From: Castanea sativa
Taxonomy: Eukaryota; Streptophyta; Magnoliopsida; Fagales; Fagaceae
Length of the DNA stretch: 64,000 nt
NCBI RefSeq assembly: GCF_040712315.1
Contig: NC_134017.1
Location: 10,508,001 to 10,572,000, forward strand
Direction of reading: 5' to 3'
The stretch's first letter is position 1, and every line of letters starts with the position of its first letter. This document shows positions 22,544 through 34,420 of this stretch, piece by piece. The notes beneath the pieces were generated by a model. The model searched no databases and was not told where the DNA came from. It saw nothing but the letters and a program-made list of their open reading frames with translations. Position numbers and translations under genes: made by a program.

Positions 22544-24772
22544 ATTCAGCATTCATCTTTTTCTTTTTTTCCTCTTTTTATTGGTTCTCTCCTTCTCACC
22601 GGTGGGTCGTGGTCTTCAAATCTCCGTGGTGGTGAATCGTGGACCGTTCTTTCTCCTTTTTTTGGGTTTTGGTGGGTCCGGCTGTGGGTGATCGCGGTTC
22701 TTGGGTCACAGTGTTTCTGTGTGTCACTTTGATTCTGTGGGTAACGATCTTTTAGAGTAGGTGATGTAGGTTGATTTGGTAGCTATGGATTGAGGTTGGG
22801 TTTTGTGGCTGGGTTTTTGGTGGTGGTCGTTGTTGGTGAGGGTGGCTGCATTAGATCAAATCGGGGTTGGGGTGGGTTATTTGGGTGGCTAGGGTGGCTT
22901 GTTGTTGGAGTTTTGTGGGTGGTGGTTGATTATGGGTTTGCGAAGATGATGAGCTGACTGTGAGGGTGATGAAGAGAGAGGGACAGAAAGGATAGAGAGA
23001 AATCAATAAAAGAAAAATGAATAGCTTTTAGGTGACATGTGAAAATAGAACATTTGGCGTAGGATAAATGGTAAAGTATTTAATAGATGAAATTGTATTT
23101 TAAGACCTTAAAAGTTAAAAGCATGTTTGTTACATGAGTTTAAATATATGATTTTTAGTTTTTAAACAATATTACATGTATTTTTACATATTTTTTTATC
23201 CATACATATTTTCAAAAAAAATTCAAAACTGTTGTTTAAACACACATATCTAATAGCCCTAAATTTTTTTAAATTTTTACAAAATATCCTACTTTACCTC
23301 TTAAAAGTTACTTTATCTATTATAAAAAAACATTTTATAATTCATTTTATATCTCAACTTTTATTTTATTATAGTAGTAATATATTTACGTAATAAAATA
23401 ATTACTAAAATATAAAATTGATCATCTAATTTTTTTCAAGATTTATTTCAGTTTTTTAACTTTATTAAAATTTTTTGAAAAATAAAATTTAGAAAATATT
23501 TTTTAACCATTAATTAATTTTTTTTTAATTTAAAATTTTTGAAAAAAAAATTATAAAATTAAAAAAATTAAACTCAGCATATAACAAAAATTAATAAAAA
23601 AGTATTAATTAAATAAACTTGACTGTCAGATAACTGAAATGAAAAAAAAAAAAACAAAAAAAAAAGACTAAAATAAAATTAAAGAAACTTAAACTGTCAG
23701 TTTCACATTTTAAACCTAAAATAATATATCCAAGAGCCAATAAAACCCAAATTCAGTGAAAGAGGAATGATCGGGAGAAGGGGCTGAACGAATTAAACAG
23801 AATAAAAAAGTAAATACAAGCTGCTACCGTAAGAGCCTACTGTAGCAGTATTGTAAATTTGTTAGCATATAAAAACCGGATAAAGCATTTATGGATTGTA
23901 AAATACCATTTTAGGGTGCCCAATACTAATACTCTTCAGAAAACTCCAAAGGCAAAAGAAGAATCAATTGCTACAAAGAACCAAAAAGAAGTAGCAGTAT
24001 AAGAGTAACTTATCTTCAATAATCTTTCTCAAAAAAAAAAAAATCCTTTTACAAAATCCCTCCAAATAGAAAAGGAAAAAACTAAAAATTTTCTCTTACA
24101 CAGCTGTAGTGTCCACACTGTAATAACTCAAAAGTAAGCTTCCACAAGTCGTCCAACGCTAGACACAGCTTTAGTCCTTGTCTTCTGCAGCCTCCAGTCG
24201 ACGACCAGTGATCGAATCTCTCCAAACCACGCTGGGATCTCTCTTTCTCTCACTGTTCTGGTTTTTTGGCTGAGAACTCTCTTTCGTTTGTTGAAGACTT
24301 GAAGTCTATCTATCTATTTGGGAATGTAATTTCCACTTTCTAGCTTAGAAAATGATGCCTGTAAATTTGTGTGCCACACACCACCAAGGACCACAAAAAA
24401 TCAGATTTTGATTAATGTTTGTTAAATTTAACTTTTAGTTTTGTTGACATTTGTGTACCACGGCAGCTTTTGACGTCTTCAACGGACCCTTTTTTATATT
24501 TGGGCCGGGAGGACGTGTGCCTTTAGAGAATACATTAAATTATTTAATTATGGTAAAATTTTTTTAAGAATTGAAAAAATTGTTAATATTTTTGAAATTT
24601 TTTGAAATTTTTTTTTTAAAAAATAAATAATTATTGTGTGCCCTTAGGGCACACATTAATAAAATCCTTTATATTTTAGTAATATTTCATGTTAGATTTA
24701 AATTTGATACCGGTGATTTATTATCGGTTTACTCGGTAATTCTACTGTACTCTTTTTTGAGCACGAACTTAT
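22316..24772. other. Gene-free region with simple sequence and AT-rich blocks
   Basis: 22512-22538 is a (CT)n run. 22600-22960 is GT/GGT-rich, similar in style to 19670-19950. 23040-23720 is strongly AT-rich. 23800-24380 is less AT-rich with C/T-rich tracts. 24636-24656 is a perfect inverted repeat (TGTGTGCCC, TTA, GGGCACACA). No coding exon could be supported. Confidence 0.45.
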
Positions 24773-25522
24773 TGTGGGGAGTAAAAAGACCTTGATGGGA
24801 ATATGGGCCGTTGGGTCTTGCTAAGGAAGGCCGACCTGCTCTTGGGGTTAGGGCTTGTTAGTGCTACGGGTCGGCCCATACGCCGAGGATCCGAGGATCC
24901 AGCCGAGGATGTTTTTCCCCTCGGACTGACACCGGAGAACCCGGGACTTCATGGTAAAGGTTAGGGAATGACACGGTCAAGACCAATGATTAGAGGGAGT
25001 GAACCCTAGAACGCCCCAGAAGTACCGGTGTTGAAGAAATGTCAAAGATAAAGGCTGCTACCTCCACATTAAAGACCCTGCACCTACCACCCTGGCCGCA
25101 TTTATGGGGAAGTGACACTTGAACAGTGGAAGGGAAACTTCTAGTTACTGTTCAAAGGCACTAAGAAAAGAAATATCTAGGCTAAGGGAGGAGTTGGGGC
25201 AACACGTGTATAAAGTATTAAAAAGAGAAGTATTTAAGGAAGAACCTAGAACAGAAACAGGGACGGACTTTTTGTAACCTAAAAAGAAAAAAGACAAGGA
25301 GAAAGATATAATACAAGAACAGCTCTCGGCTTGCGTCCGAGGTGGCCAATCTACAATATCCCTTGTTGTTTCCAAGTATTTGCAGTCTTTAGTTTGTCAT
25401 TTAATCCCCACACACTTCTAACCTGGGTTTCAAGCCCACACTCTACAAATTCATATTGTTTAAGGCTCATTGGGCCTGGGCCCATAACTGTTCTTGGGGC
25501 CAGGTGCACTTGTGCACTTACA
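24773..25522 (+). mobile_element. Solo LTR of the Tat-type Gypsy family, TSD CTTAT
   Basis: TG at 24773, CA at 25522, and a perfect 5-bp duplication CTTAT on both sides (24768-24772, 25523-25527). It aligns along its length with the LTRs of the full element at 35732-46642 (shared gccgaggatccgagga, taaggctcattgggcc) but is 750 rather than 670 bp, so it belongs to a diverged subfamily. Formed by LTR-LTR recombination. Confidence 0.9.
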
Positions 25523-25559
25523 CTTATCATGTTACCAAAATGTCATGTTCATCTTAAAC

Positions 25560-26145
25560 AGTATTAACATTACATGTAATTATACTTTGGTTATATTTCG
25601 TAGTTCTTTTATTTTTTGTCATACTTGATAATTTTATTATCACATTAGCTAGTACCAATATCACATTTGACCACACTTTTCTCATATTCGATAGTACTCT
25701 AATTTTTTCTTCACATATGATAATTTCATCTTTACATTATGCTATATCAACATTATATGTGACTATACTTTTTCACATTCAGTTGTCCCCCATTTTTTTC
25801 ACACATTTGATGGGTTCCACAGTCACATTAAGCAATACTAAAATCAATTTTGACCGTACTTTTGTTGTATTCGATGGTACCATAATTTTTTTCTCACATT
25901 TGACGATTTTATTGTCACATTGGACAATACTAACATCACATATGACTGTACTTTTTTCACATTCGGTAATTCCTTTTTTTTTCCCCTTATATTTGATGGT
26001 TCCATTGTCACAGCAAGCAATACCAACATCACATTTTACTATACTTTTGCCACATTCAATGGTACTCTAATTTTTTCTCATATTTGACAGTTTCATTGTC
26101 ACATTTGACAGTATCAACATCACATGTAACTGTACTTTAAAAAAT
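25560..26145 (+). repeat. Tandem repeat, about 92-bp unit, six to seven copies
   Basis: The phrase (a/t)ccaacatcacat recurs at about 25564, 25657, 25744, 25835, 25928, 26021 and 26112, each followed by acttttttcacattcg and later a gtttcattgtcacat block. Units are 85-93 bp and diverged. Shortened versions recur at 29505-29715 in the duplicated segment. The open frames across it are chance. Confidence 0.75.
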
Positions 26146-26835
26146 TAAGCTCAATTAACCAATTTTAACATACACAAGCAACTCGGCCCTTTGAAAAATT
26201 TTAAAACAAAATAATTTTGTTCTTACCAAGAAGGAGATGCACACATCAAAAACACTAATAAATAATAAATAATAAAACCCTTTAGCAATTAAATAGAAAA
26301 GTTGGAGGTCAGAGCTGCCGCACGCAGCTAGTAGCAAAGTTGCTCACCTAACCTTAAGTTTTGACTTCATCCTTAGTACCAACATCACATATGATCGTAA
26401 TTTTATCACATTCGATGTTTCCCTCTTTTTTTTTTTTTACTCAATTTATTATTTGTTCTTTTTTCTATTTTTATATCTTAATTTATGATTTGTGTTAGTT
26501 TCTTAATTATAAATTATAAATAAGTTTGATTATGTTCTTAATATTAAAATAATTCTTAAATTCAAACATATTCACATTCTCAACAATCTTATATATTTAT
26601 GACTATGATCACGCTAAATCCCTGTGACTAGACATCAGATTCAGAAGAAATTAGTTTCGTGCTAATGTATATTGCCATTAGCTAGGTCCAGAAACACGAT
26701 ATGCTTGTGATGCCCTAGATAAAACTAGTTTTGATACCAATAAATAACCACCATTGGCTGGGTATTAGAGTCAAACAAAAATATATCCAAAATCATATAT
26801 ATCAATTCAGAGTTCAAACAAAAATATATCTAATT

Positions 26836-26870
<35 letters not shown>

Positions 26871-27132
26871 CATATATTCAGTATTCAAATATATTTGTAA
26901 TAATTCTTTGTTCTTTACTTTAAATTAGGAATACAATTGAAATAAAATTGTAACAATTATAAACAATTTTTAGTAGTTAAAATACAATAGTACAAGCAAA
27001 ATAAAACTAATCAGGATAAGGTTACTTACCTCAGCTAGCTCACCACAAAAGAATTTCTCCGTAACATTTCCTCTAAAATCCTTAGATATCACCTAAAATA
27101 ATTTTTCAAGTACTATTTACTCAATAATCAAA

Positions 27133-29056
27133 TCTACTAACTATATAAAAAGCGGCTGTGCCGCTACAATGTTTCGACACTGTTCACTCAACTTATTTCA
27201 CTGTGCAGCACTGGAGCTGCAATAGTGATTTGGTTTAGTGAGTAGTTTTTTTTTTTTTTTTACGCCAATGCGGGCATAGTGCCTTGGCACTGTGCATCCA
27301 GTGCAAAACACTGTTCAGCATTGTAGCTGCAACAGTACTTTGATTTAGTGAGTTTTTTTTTTTTTTTAGTAATCGGTTTGTGTTTTTTTTTTTTTTTAAA
27401 TATTGATGCAAGTTGACATTTATATTGTTATGCTGACATAACAAATTTTACAATTATTAACGTGTCAATTTCTTACGAGTTGAAATAAAATAATAAAATA
27501 AAATATGAGATTGGTTTTTTTTTTTCCAGTAATCGATTTGTGTTTTTTTTTCTTTTTAAATATTGATGTAAGCTAACATTTATATTGTTATATTGACATA
27601 ATAAATTTCACAATTATTGACGTGTCAATTTCTTACAAGCCGAAATAAAATAATAAAATATGAGATTATAGCCAACCACAACTGAAAATTAATGTTTTAA
27701 AAAAATGTTACAACACTTATTGTTATCACAATAATTTCACAATTTTTGAGATCTCAGTTTCTTATAGATCAAATAAAAAAAAATGCTAAGTCCACAACAT
27801 TTTAACATTAATTTCTACAGTGCCTAAAGTTTTTTTTTTTTCCAAGTAATTGGTTTGTGTTTTTTTTTTCTTTTAAATATTTATATAAACTGACATATAT
27901 ATTATTATACTAACACAACAAATTTCACAATATTTTCACAATTATTGAGGTATCAATTTCTTACAAGTCGAAATAAAAAAATAAAATATGAGACTGTAAT
28001 TGCAACTGAAAGTAAATATTTTGAGAAAATGTTACAACACTTATTGTTATCATAATATTTTCACAATTGTTAAGATCTCAGTGTCTTATATATCAAATAA
28101 AAAATTGCTAAATCCACCACATTTTAACATTAATTTTACAACAAATCATAGGTAAGGTATTATTGATGGATAGCACTGGAGCTATAGTGCTTTTGGTTTA
28201 TTCAATTGGCACTATAGCTACAGTGCCTAAAGTTTTTTTTTTCCCCAGTAATCGGTTTGTGTTTTTTTTTTCTTTGAAATATTTCTGTAAGCTGGCATGG
28301 CATATATATTATTATACTAATATAACAAATTTCACAATATTTTTACAATTATTGACGTGTTAATTTCTTACAAGTCAAAATAAAATAATAAAATATAAGA
28401 CTGTGACTAACCATAACTGAAAATAAAAGTTTTGAGAAAATGTTACAACACTTATTATTATCACAATATTTTCACAATTGTTGAGATCTCAGTTTCTTAT
28501 AGATCAAATAAAAAAAAATGCTAAGTCCACAATATTTTAACATTAATTTCTACTGTGCCTAAAGTTTTTTTTTTCCCCAATAATCGGTTTGTGTTTTTTT
28601 TTTTCTTTTAAATATTTATGTAAGCTGGCATATATATTATTATACCGACACAACAAATTTTACAATATTTTTACAAATATTGAAGTATCAATTTCTTACC
28701 AGTTGAAATAAAATAATAAAATATGAGACGTGACCAACCACAACTAAAAATAAATGTTTTGAGAATAACAATAACAATGTTATCAGTTTAAAACCAATAA
28801 TAACTTGTCATTTAGAATTTGTTCTAAAAATATTATGAATGTAGCATTTTTCTCAAATAAAATTAAAAAAAACATCTATTCGAATCCTAAAAATGAAGAT
28901 ATTGTGAAAATATTATAATATTTTGTTGTATTTTTAGACTTCTTTTTTAATATAGTCAAATTAGATAAGCTAAAATTCACAATTTTATACACAAAATTTA
29001 TATTAATTTTCTCACTATTAGCACAGCACGTGCCTTGCACGTGCAGCCCACGCTAG
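27133..29056 (+). mobile_element. Non-autonomous Helitron, 1,924 bp, inserted between A and T
   Basis: Begins TCTACTAACTATATAAAAAG and ends CTAG, with a hairpin GCACGTG-ccttg-CACGTGC eight bases before the CTAG terminus; the flanks are A and T as expected for Helitrons. The duplicated segment at 34141-34160 reads straight through (tcaataatcaaa then taattta), giving an exact empty site. It encodes no RepHel protein. The interior is built of repeated units (separate entry). Confidence 0.9.
27340..28760 (+). repeat. Array of diverged 160-400-bp units inside the Helitron
   Basis: The phrase agtaatcggtttgtgttttt recurs at about 27370, 27531, 27845, 28248 and 28581, each followed by a homologous AT-rich body with cacaacaaatttcacaat and atttcttacaagtc. 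Some units also end with aagtccacaacattttaac. Spacing varies (161, 314, 403, 333), reflecting internal deletions. Long T runs sit at the unit junctions. Confidence 0.7.
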
Positions 29057-29846
29057 TAATCTAAAAAATCTTATAATAGTACCCAACCAACAAAAAAAAG
29101 CTAAAAATATCTAATAATTTCTCATGAATATCTCACACCAAAAATCCCCGCACTTTCTGCCACTAATGCCACTAATAGTTCCTAGCGATAAGGCCTCTAG
29201 ATTACATGTAGGGTCAAAGTCAATTTGTAAAGGGCTATATGTGTGTTCCATTCTTCTTCTTCTTCTCCTACTTTTTATTTTTTTATTTTTTTTATTTTTT
29301 ATTTTTTTTACCTGCCACTATTAATTCTCTTTGAGAGGAGGACAAAACCAAGCACAAGTAAGGCACATGGGCAGTTACGGGATACTTTTTTTTTTTTTTT
29401 TTTTACATCTGATAGCTTGTTAGACTACAGGCCTACAACTTGACCTTTCCTATTCACCAAAATTTTCCTTACATTCAAACAGTTTTATTCTCATGTTGTG
29501 CTGTATCAACATTATATATGACTGTACTTTTTTTTATATTTGGTGATTTTTTTTCTCACATTTGATGGTTTCATTGTCATAGTAGGCAGTACCAGCATCA
29601 CATTTGACTATACTTTTATCACATTCGGTGGTACTCTAATTTTTTTTTTCTAATATTTGACAGTTTCATTGTCACATTGGATAGTATCAACATTGCATGT
29701 GACTGTATTTTAAAGAATTAAGCTCAATTAACCAATTTTAACAAACACAAACAACTCGGCCTTTTAAAAAAATTTAAAACAAAATAATTTTGTCTTTACT
29801 AAGAAGGAGATGCACACAACAAAAAACTAATAAATAATTATCCTTT

Positions 29847-30193
29847 GAGCACGTGCTCAAAGACTCTTATTTTTTGGATAAAATTTAATTTAAAGCATTT
29901 ATTATAATTTTGGATTACTACATTTTCTAGTCATAACGTGCTCAAAGGCTCTTCAATTTTTTGGGTAAAGTTTAATTTATAGCATTTATTATAATTTGGG
30001 ATTACAACATTTTCTAGTCATAAAAAAAAAAAAAAAAAAAACCTAGGGGTGTGATGATAATTTTTTCATCACACCCCTAAGTTTTTTTGTGATTAGAAAA
30101 TGTAGTAATCCCAAATTATAATAAATGCTCTAAATTAACTCTTATCCAAAAAATAGAAGAGTCTCTACACACATGCGTGAGCGTGTACTCAGA
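29847..30193. repeat. Foldback structure with two Helitron-like 3' ends facing outward
   Basis: About 90 bp at 29847-29935 (partly repeated at 29936-30025) is the inverted copy of 30100-30190. The centre has a second inverted repeat, aggggtgtgatga / tcatcacacccct. The right arm ends ctcagaagCTAG followed by T, a Helitron-type terminus; the left arm carries the matching hairpin with a decayed end. Confidence 0.65.
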
Positions 30194-30306
30194 AGCTAGT
30201 ATAAATAAAAATACACATAACTCTCTCAGACTACTCTCCCTCTCTTTGTGAAATTCAAATTCTCTCTAAAAAGTGAAAACACACTCTCTCGCTCTATGAA
30301 AACAAA

Positions 30307-30309
<3 letters not shown>

Positions 30310-30347
<38 letters not shown>
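30310..30347. repeat. (GT)n microsatellite
   Basis: About 38 bp of TG repeat. A second (TG)n run lies at about 30547-30573, just before the CDC20-like exon. Confidence 0.95.
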
Positions 30348-30575
30348 TAATGAGTTCCTATCACAGGAACTCTTTTCCACAAAAACACTCGGATTGAAGA
30401 ACCACTAATTTCCAAAACGTAAGAATTCTTCATTAATTTTATACTCCTCTCTTCGTAATTTTCATGTGAATTAAGGAATTATTAAAATTTAAAGTGTTCT
30501 CTAGGGTTTTGATCAATAATAGTTTAAGAATTTTGTTAATTTATTTTGTGTGTGTGTGTGTGTGTGTGTGTGCAG

Positions 30576-30770
30576 ATTGATTGGTTTATTCCAAATCGGT
30601 CGGCAATGGACTTTGATTACGCACACTACATGCTCACTGAAGGCAGTAGGAAGCAGAAAGGGAACCTATCTCCATCGAGTGTGGCGTACCTGAAGCTACT
30701 TGCGAAGGCCTTGAATCTCAATTGTACTCTAATCACAAAAATACCTCGGGGTGTGATGACTATAACTTGA
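30576..30770 (+). pseudogene. CDC20-like (FZY) N-terminal exon fragment
   Basis: Preceded by tgcag (acceptor-like), the frame reads [20 protein letters not shown], then [15 protein letters not shown], then [17 protein letters not shown]. This matches the conserved plant CDC20 segment ([15 protein letters not shown]) ahead of the WD40 propeller. CDC20 activates the anaphase-promoting complex. Here the first Arg is Trp, similarity ends after about 55 residues, and no WD40 repeats follow, so it is a captured or retained fragment, not a gene. It lies in the Helitron-like insertion. Confidence 0.8.
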
Positions 30771-30869
30771 ATCAATGCACTTTTTCAATGCATTACTTCA
30801 CAAATCCAAAACTGACTATTAAAAAATTTTAATGTACCAAAAGAAATAATTAAATCTATTGGGAAATTT

Positions 30870-31829
30870 AGACCCCGGTTGATAGAATTAACAAGTTTTA
30901 AACCCAAGTTATTAATTAGATTTATTATGTATAAAACTTGTCAAAACAAACAAACATCAATATCATGTCAAAAACATGCATAGCGGAATAGTAAATAAGA
31001 CAAGATATGATGACCCAAGAAAACCAATGAAACAAACTAGTTTCACAGTAAAAAAACCTTGGGGAAAATCTTCTTGAAAAGCAATTCACTATAGTAAAGA
31101 GAAGTTTCAAATCTAGAACAAAACTTTCGTCCCTAGACTCTATAATCCCCGTAGATAAATTTACAGCAGAAACCTTCTACCGCTTTAGAACCTCTGAACT
31201 CTTCAATATATGAACGCCACCTTTTTGTACGGATCCTAGTACGTGACTAACCAATGATGCACAGCTCCTAGTACGTGACTAACACACCAACTTGAGAAGA
31301 AGATGTTGACTGCAAAGTTCTTTAGTTCATCACACGATAAAGATCAAGAAGCATTTAGTTACAAAACCCTAAGGCGTAAAGACGCAGTAACTTCTTTCAG
31401 AGAGAATATGGCACTTGGTCACTTTTTGCATATGTTCTCCTTATATTCTCTTATGTGACGGTCTTTAAAATAAGTCTTATATATGTCTAGCGTTGTGAGA
31501 AAAAAATCCTACACATATATGTCAGCATGAGCCGAAAATCATATCTGAAAATTCTGATTTCGTAATTCTCAATAGATAGTATCTGTCGAGCAGCTGTCGA
31601 GCCTCGATAGATGGTATCTGTTGAGCAGCTGTTGAGCTTTAATGAATCAGCACTTCTTCACTTATTTCTTGGACAGATTTACATGGCTTCAATACTAGAC
31701 TTGAACTCTTGCTCCTAAAAGTATTAAACACATCATAGATCTATTCAAATACAAGTAAAGTGCGTTTTGTCAAAAGATTAGTCAATTCTAAATGACAAAT
31801 GTTCCTAACATGAATCACATATGTTCTAA
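30870..31829 (-). mobile_element. Copia-like LTR, same family as 1-1020
   Basis: Ends catatgttctaaca at 31829 on the plus strand, the same terminal motif as at 1020, and shares the blocks aagatgttgactgcaaagtt, tatatgtctagcgttgtgag and tcaaaagattagtcaatt. The left portion differs more from the other copies. No coding region is attached. Confidence 0.6.
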
Positions 31830-32017
31830 CAAAATCTAAGCAAGGCCCATTATAGCAAAAGTATAAAACTGGTAAGTAGATCAAAATGATAATGTAAAAC
31901 TCACAAATAGCATTTACGGGTCGTAAAAATTAGGAAAACCAAAAGGCAAAATAATGAACCTTATGAATCCTATAAAAAATTGAAGAGACTAAAAAAAAGA
32001 GAGAGAATAATAGGTAC

Positions 32018-32068
32018 CTTTTCTTTCTCCTCTTTGGCCAAGCAGTTCATGCTATCTCTGGCCTGATA
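32018..32068 (-). pseudogene. Short exon-like fragment (17 codons), unidentified
   Basis: Between an acceptor-like TGTGAG and a donor-like AAG|GTACCT, the minus strand encodes YQARDSMNCLAKEEKEK. Codon-like content and paired splice sites suggest a captured exon, but it is too short to identify. Confidence 0.25.
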
Positions 32069-32592
32069 CTCACAAATGTCCAAAAGGCAAAATAATAAAC
32101 CTTCCTTTGAACCAAAAAGGGTTCTAAAGGTACCCATAAATGATAAAAGAATACCCTAGCAAACGTACCTTTATCAAACAAAAACAGCAAAAAATACTAC
32201 ATCAAACCAAAAAAAGAAAAAGAGAAAAAGCAAAGAGTAGAGCCATATATGAGAATGGCATGTCTCATCTAAACAATAATTGCTCAAATAGAAGGTTAAT
32301 AAAAAATACAAAACCTAACATGGCAATAAACGCAATTTAACAAAACCTATTTCCATTTGGCAGAGAAGTTTTGGCACACATATAACAAAACTTGTAATAT
32401 ATGCATACATAAATATGAGAAAGATTCCTCAAAAAAAAAAAAAAACAACAAATTTGAGAGAGAAAATGAATTGGATCATCTGAGGAACAATAAGTAGCAG
32501 GTACAATTTTTGTGGAGTTTGGATGGTGTTCAGTGAGATCTAAAAAAAGGCACCTATGAATATGATTAGAAGAAATGTGGATATATGGCTGG

Positions 32593-32639
32593 TTTTTTTT
32601 TTTTTTTTTTGGGGGCGGGGGGGGGGGGGGGGGGGGGGG
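32593..32639. repeat. T18 followed by an interrupted G run
   Basis: Eighteen T, then five G, one C and 23 G. It may form G-quadruplex structure and may vary between reads. Open frames through it are meaningless. Confidence 0.9.
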
Positions 32640-33839
32640 AATAACGGTAGATGTGAGTTTTTTTTTTCCCTGTACGACATATGTGTTTTTTTACAAAGAA
32701 ACGTGTCTTTATTTTAATTTTAATTTTTTTTATAAATGGATAAAACAATTTGAAAACTATTAAGAGAGTGATCTTATTTTGTAGGCAACATTTTAATGGG
32801 AATTAAAGATGTATCTACTTTATATATATATATATAAATTGTATATATCTATTTAGTTTAGTTTTTTTGTTGATAACTATTTAGTTTTCTTTTTTGGATA
32901 TTTAGTTTAGTTTTTTTTTTATATAAAAATTAATACTAATGTCTATGGATAAACGTAGGGTTTTTTTTTTTTAATAATAATAAATTAGTATTAGAAACTA
33001 AGGTTTTTTTTTTTTTTTAAAGGAAAAAAACAATAGAAACGTAGGTAGTTTAACTAATTTTTCTATTAAAAAAAAACAATAAACCTATAGTTACTTTGAA
33101 GAAGTGGGTTAGTAGAAGAGTGTTCCTATTTTGTAGGTAATGTTTTAGTGCATGTTAGATATGTATTTTTACTAAACTATCCTTTAAGTTTTGTCTCTAT
33201 TTAAACTTGGGGGTGTAGGGGTATTTTGGAATAAAAAAAAATCCAGTCTAACCAGGGAAAGCTCCTTAAATAGTAATATAGATAAATAATAAAACCCTTT
33301 AGCAGTTAAGTAGAAAAGCTAGAGGTCAGAGCCGCCGCACGCAACTAGTAGCAAAGTTGCTCACCTAACCTCAAGTTTTGGCTCTGTCCCTAGTATCAAC
33401 ATCACATATGATCGTAGCTTTATCACATTTGGTATTTCCCTCATTTTCTGTTTTTACTCAATTTGTTATTTGTTCTTTTATCTATTTTTATGTCTTAATT
33501 TATGACTTGTGCTACTTTCTTAATTATAGATTATGAATAAGTTTGATTATGTTCTTAATATTAAAATAATTCTCAAATTCAAACATATTCACATTCTCAA
33601 CAATCTTATATATTTATGACTATAGCCACGCTATATCCTCGTGACTAAGCATCAGATTAAAAAGAAATTAGTTTCGTGCTAATGTATATCCCCATTAGAT
33701 GGGTCTAGAAACACGATATGCTCGTGATGTCCTAGATAAAACTAGTTTTGATACCAATGAATAACCCCCACTGGTTGGGTATTAGAGTCAAAATATAGTT
33801 ATATTATCCAAAATCATATATATCAAATCAGAGTTCAAA

Positions 33840-33872
<33 letters not shown>

Positions 33873-34420
33873 TCTAATTCAAATATATATAATCATATAT
33901 TCAGTATTCAAATATATTTGTGATAATTCTTTGTTCTTTACTTTAAATTAGTAATACAATTGAAATAAAATTGTAACAATTATAAACAATTTTCAGTAGT
34001 TAAAATACATTAGTATAAGCAAAATAAAACTAATTAGGATAAGGTTACTCACCTCAGCTAAGTCAACACAAAAGAATTTTTCCCTAACACTTCCTCTAAA
34101 ATCCTTAGATATTACTTAAAACAATTTTTTAAGTACCATTTATTCAATAATCAAATAATTTAAGAAAACTTATAATGGTACCCAACCAAAAAAAAAAAAA
34201 AAAAAGCTAAAAATATCTAATAATTTTTCATGAATATCTCAAACCAAAAATCCACTATATATTTCCTTTACTTTGTGCCACTAATAGTTCCAAGCGATGA
34301 GGCCTCTAGATTACATGTAGGGTCAAAGTCAATTTGTAAAGGACTATACGTGTGTTCCTTTCTTCTTCTTCTATATTTTTTTTTAATCTCCTGCCACCTG
34401 CCACCATTAATTCTCTAAAA

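Larger units (their letters stand above)
25700..29340 (+). repeat. Tandem segmental duplication, copy 1
   Basis: 25700-27132 plus 29057-29340 aligns with copy 2 (29470-29837 plus 33283-34420). Shared landmarks include aagctcaattaaccaatttt, gccgcacgca(g/a)ctagtag, tagtttcgtgctaatgtata and cctctagattacatgtaggg. Copy 1 is interrupted by the Helitron at 27133-29056. No gene was found in it. Confidence 0.8.
29838..33282 (-). mobile_element. Helitron-like insertion carrying gene fragments, minus orientation
   Basis: Copy 1 at 26255-26285 reads through without it (actaataaataa then taaataataaaac), so the boundaries are exact to within repeat slippage. On the minus strand it begins TCTATATTACTATTTAAGGA, a Helitron-type 5' end after A. 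The other end has a hairpin tttgagca/tgctcaaa but ends ATAA rather than CTRR, so that terminus is degraded. Contents: a foldback (29847-30193), a CDC20-like exon (30576-30770), a Copia-like LTR (30870-31829), an exon-like piece (32018-32068) and homopolymer tracts. Confidence 0.6.
29470..34420 (+). repeat. Tandem segmental duplication, copy 2
   Basis: Partner of 25700-29340. It lacks the 1.9-kb Helitron but contains a different 3.4-kb insertion (29838-33282). 33840-33872 holds an (TA)n(CA)n microsatellite in place of the (AT)n of copy 1 at 26839-26868. No host gene was found. Confidence 0.8.

Noticed and set aside
25560..26145. CRISPR-like regular repeats
   Set aside because: The 92-bp units are contiguous and diverged with no unique spacers, in a eukaryotic context; it is an ordinary tandem repeat.
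32566..32763. Frames with poly-glycine or poly-proline
   Set aside because: They come from the T18/G28 homopolymer tract.
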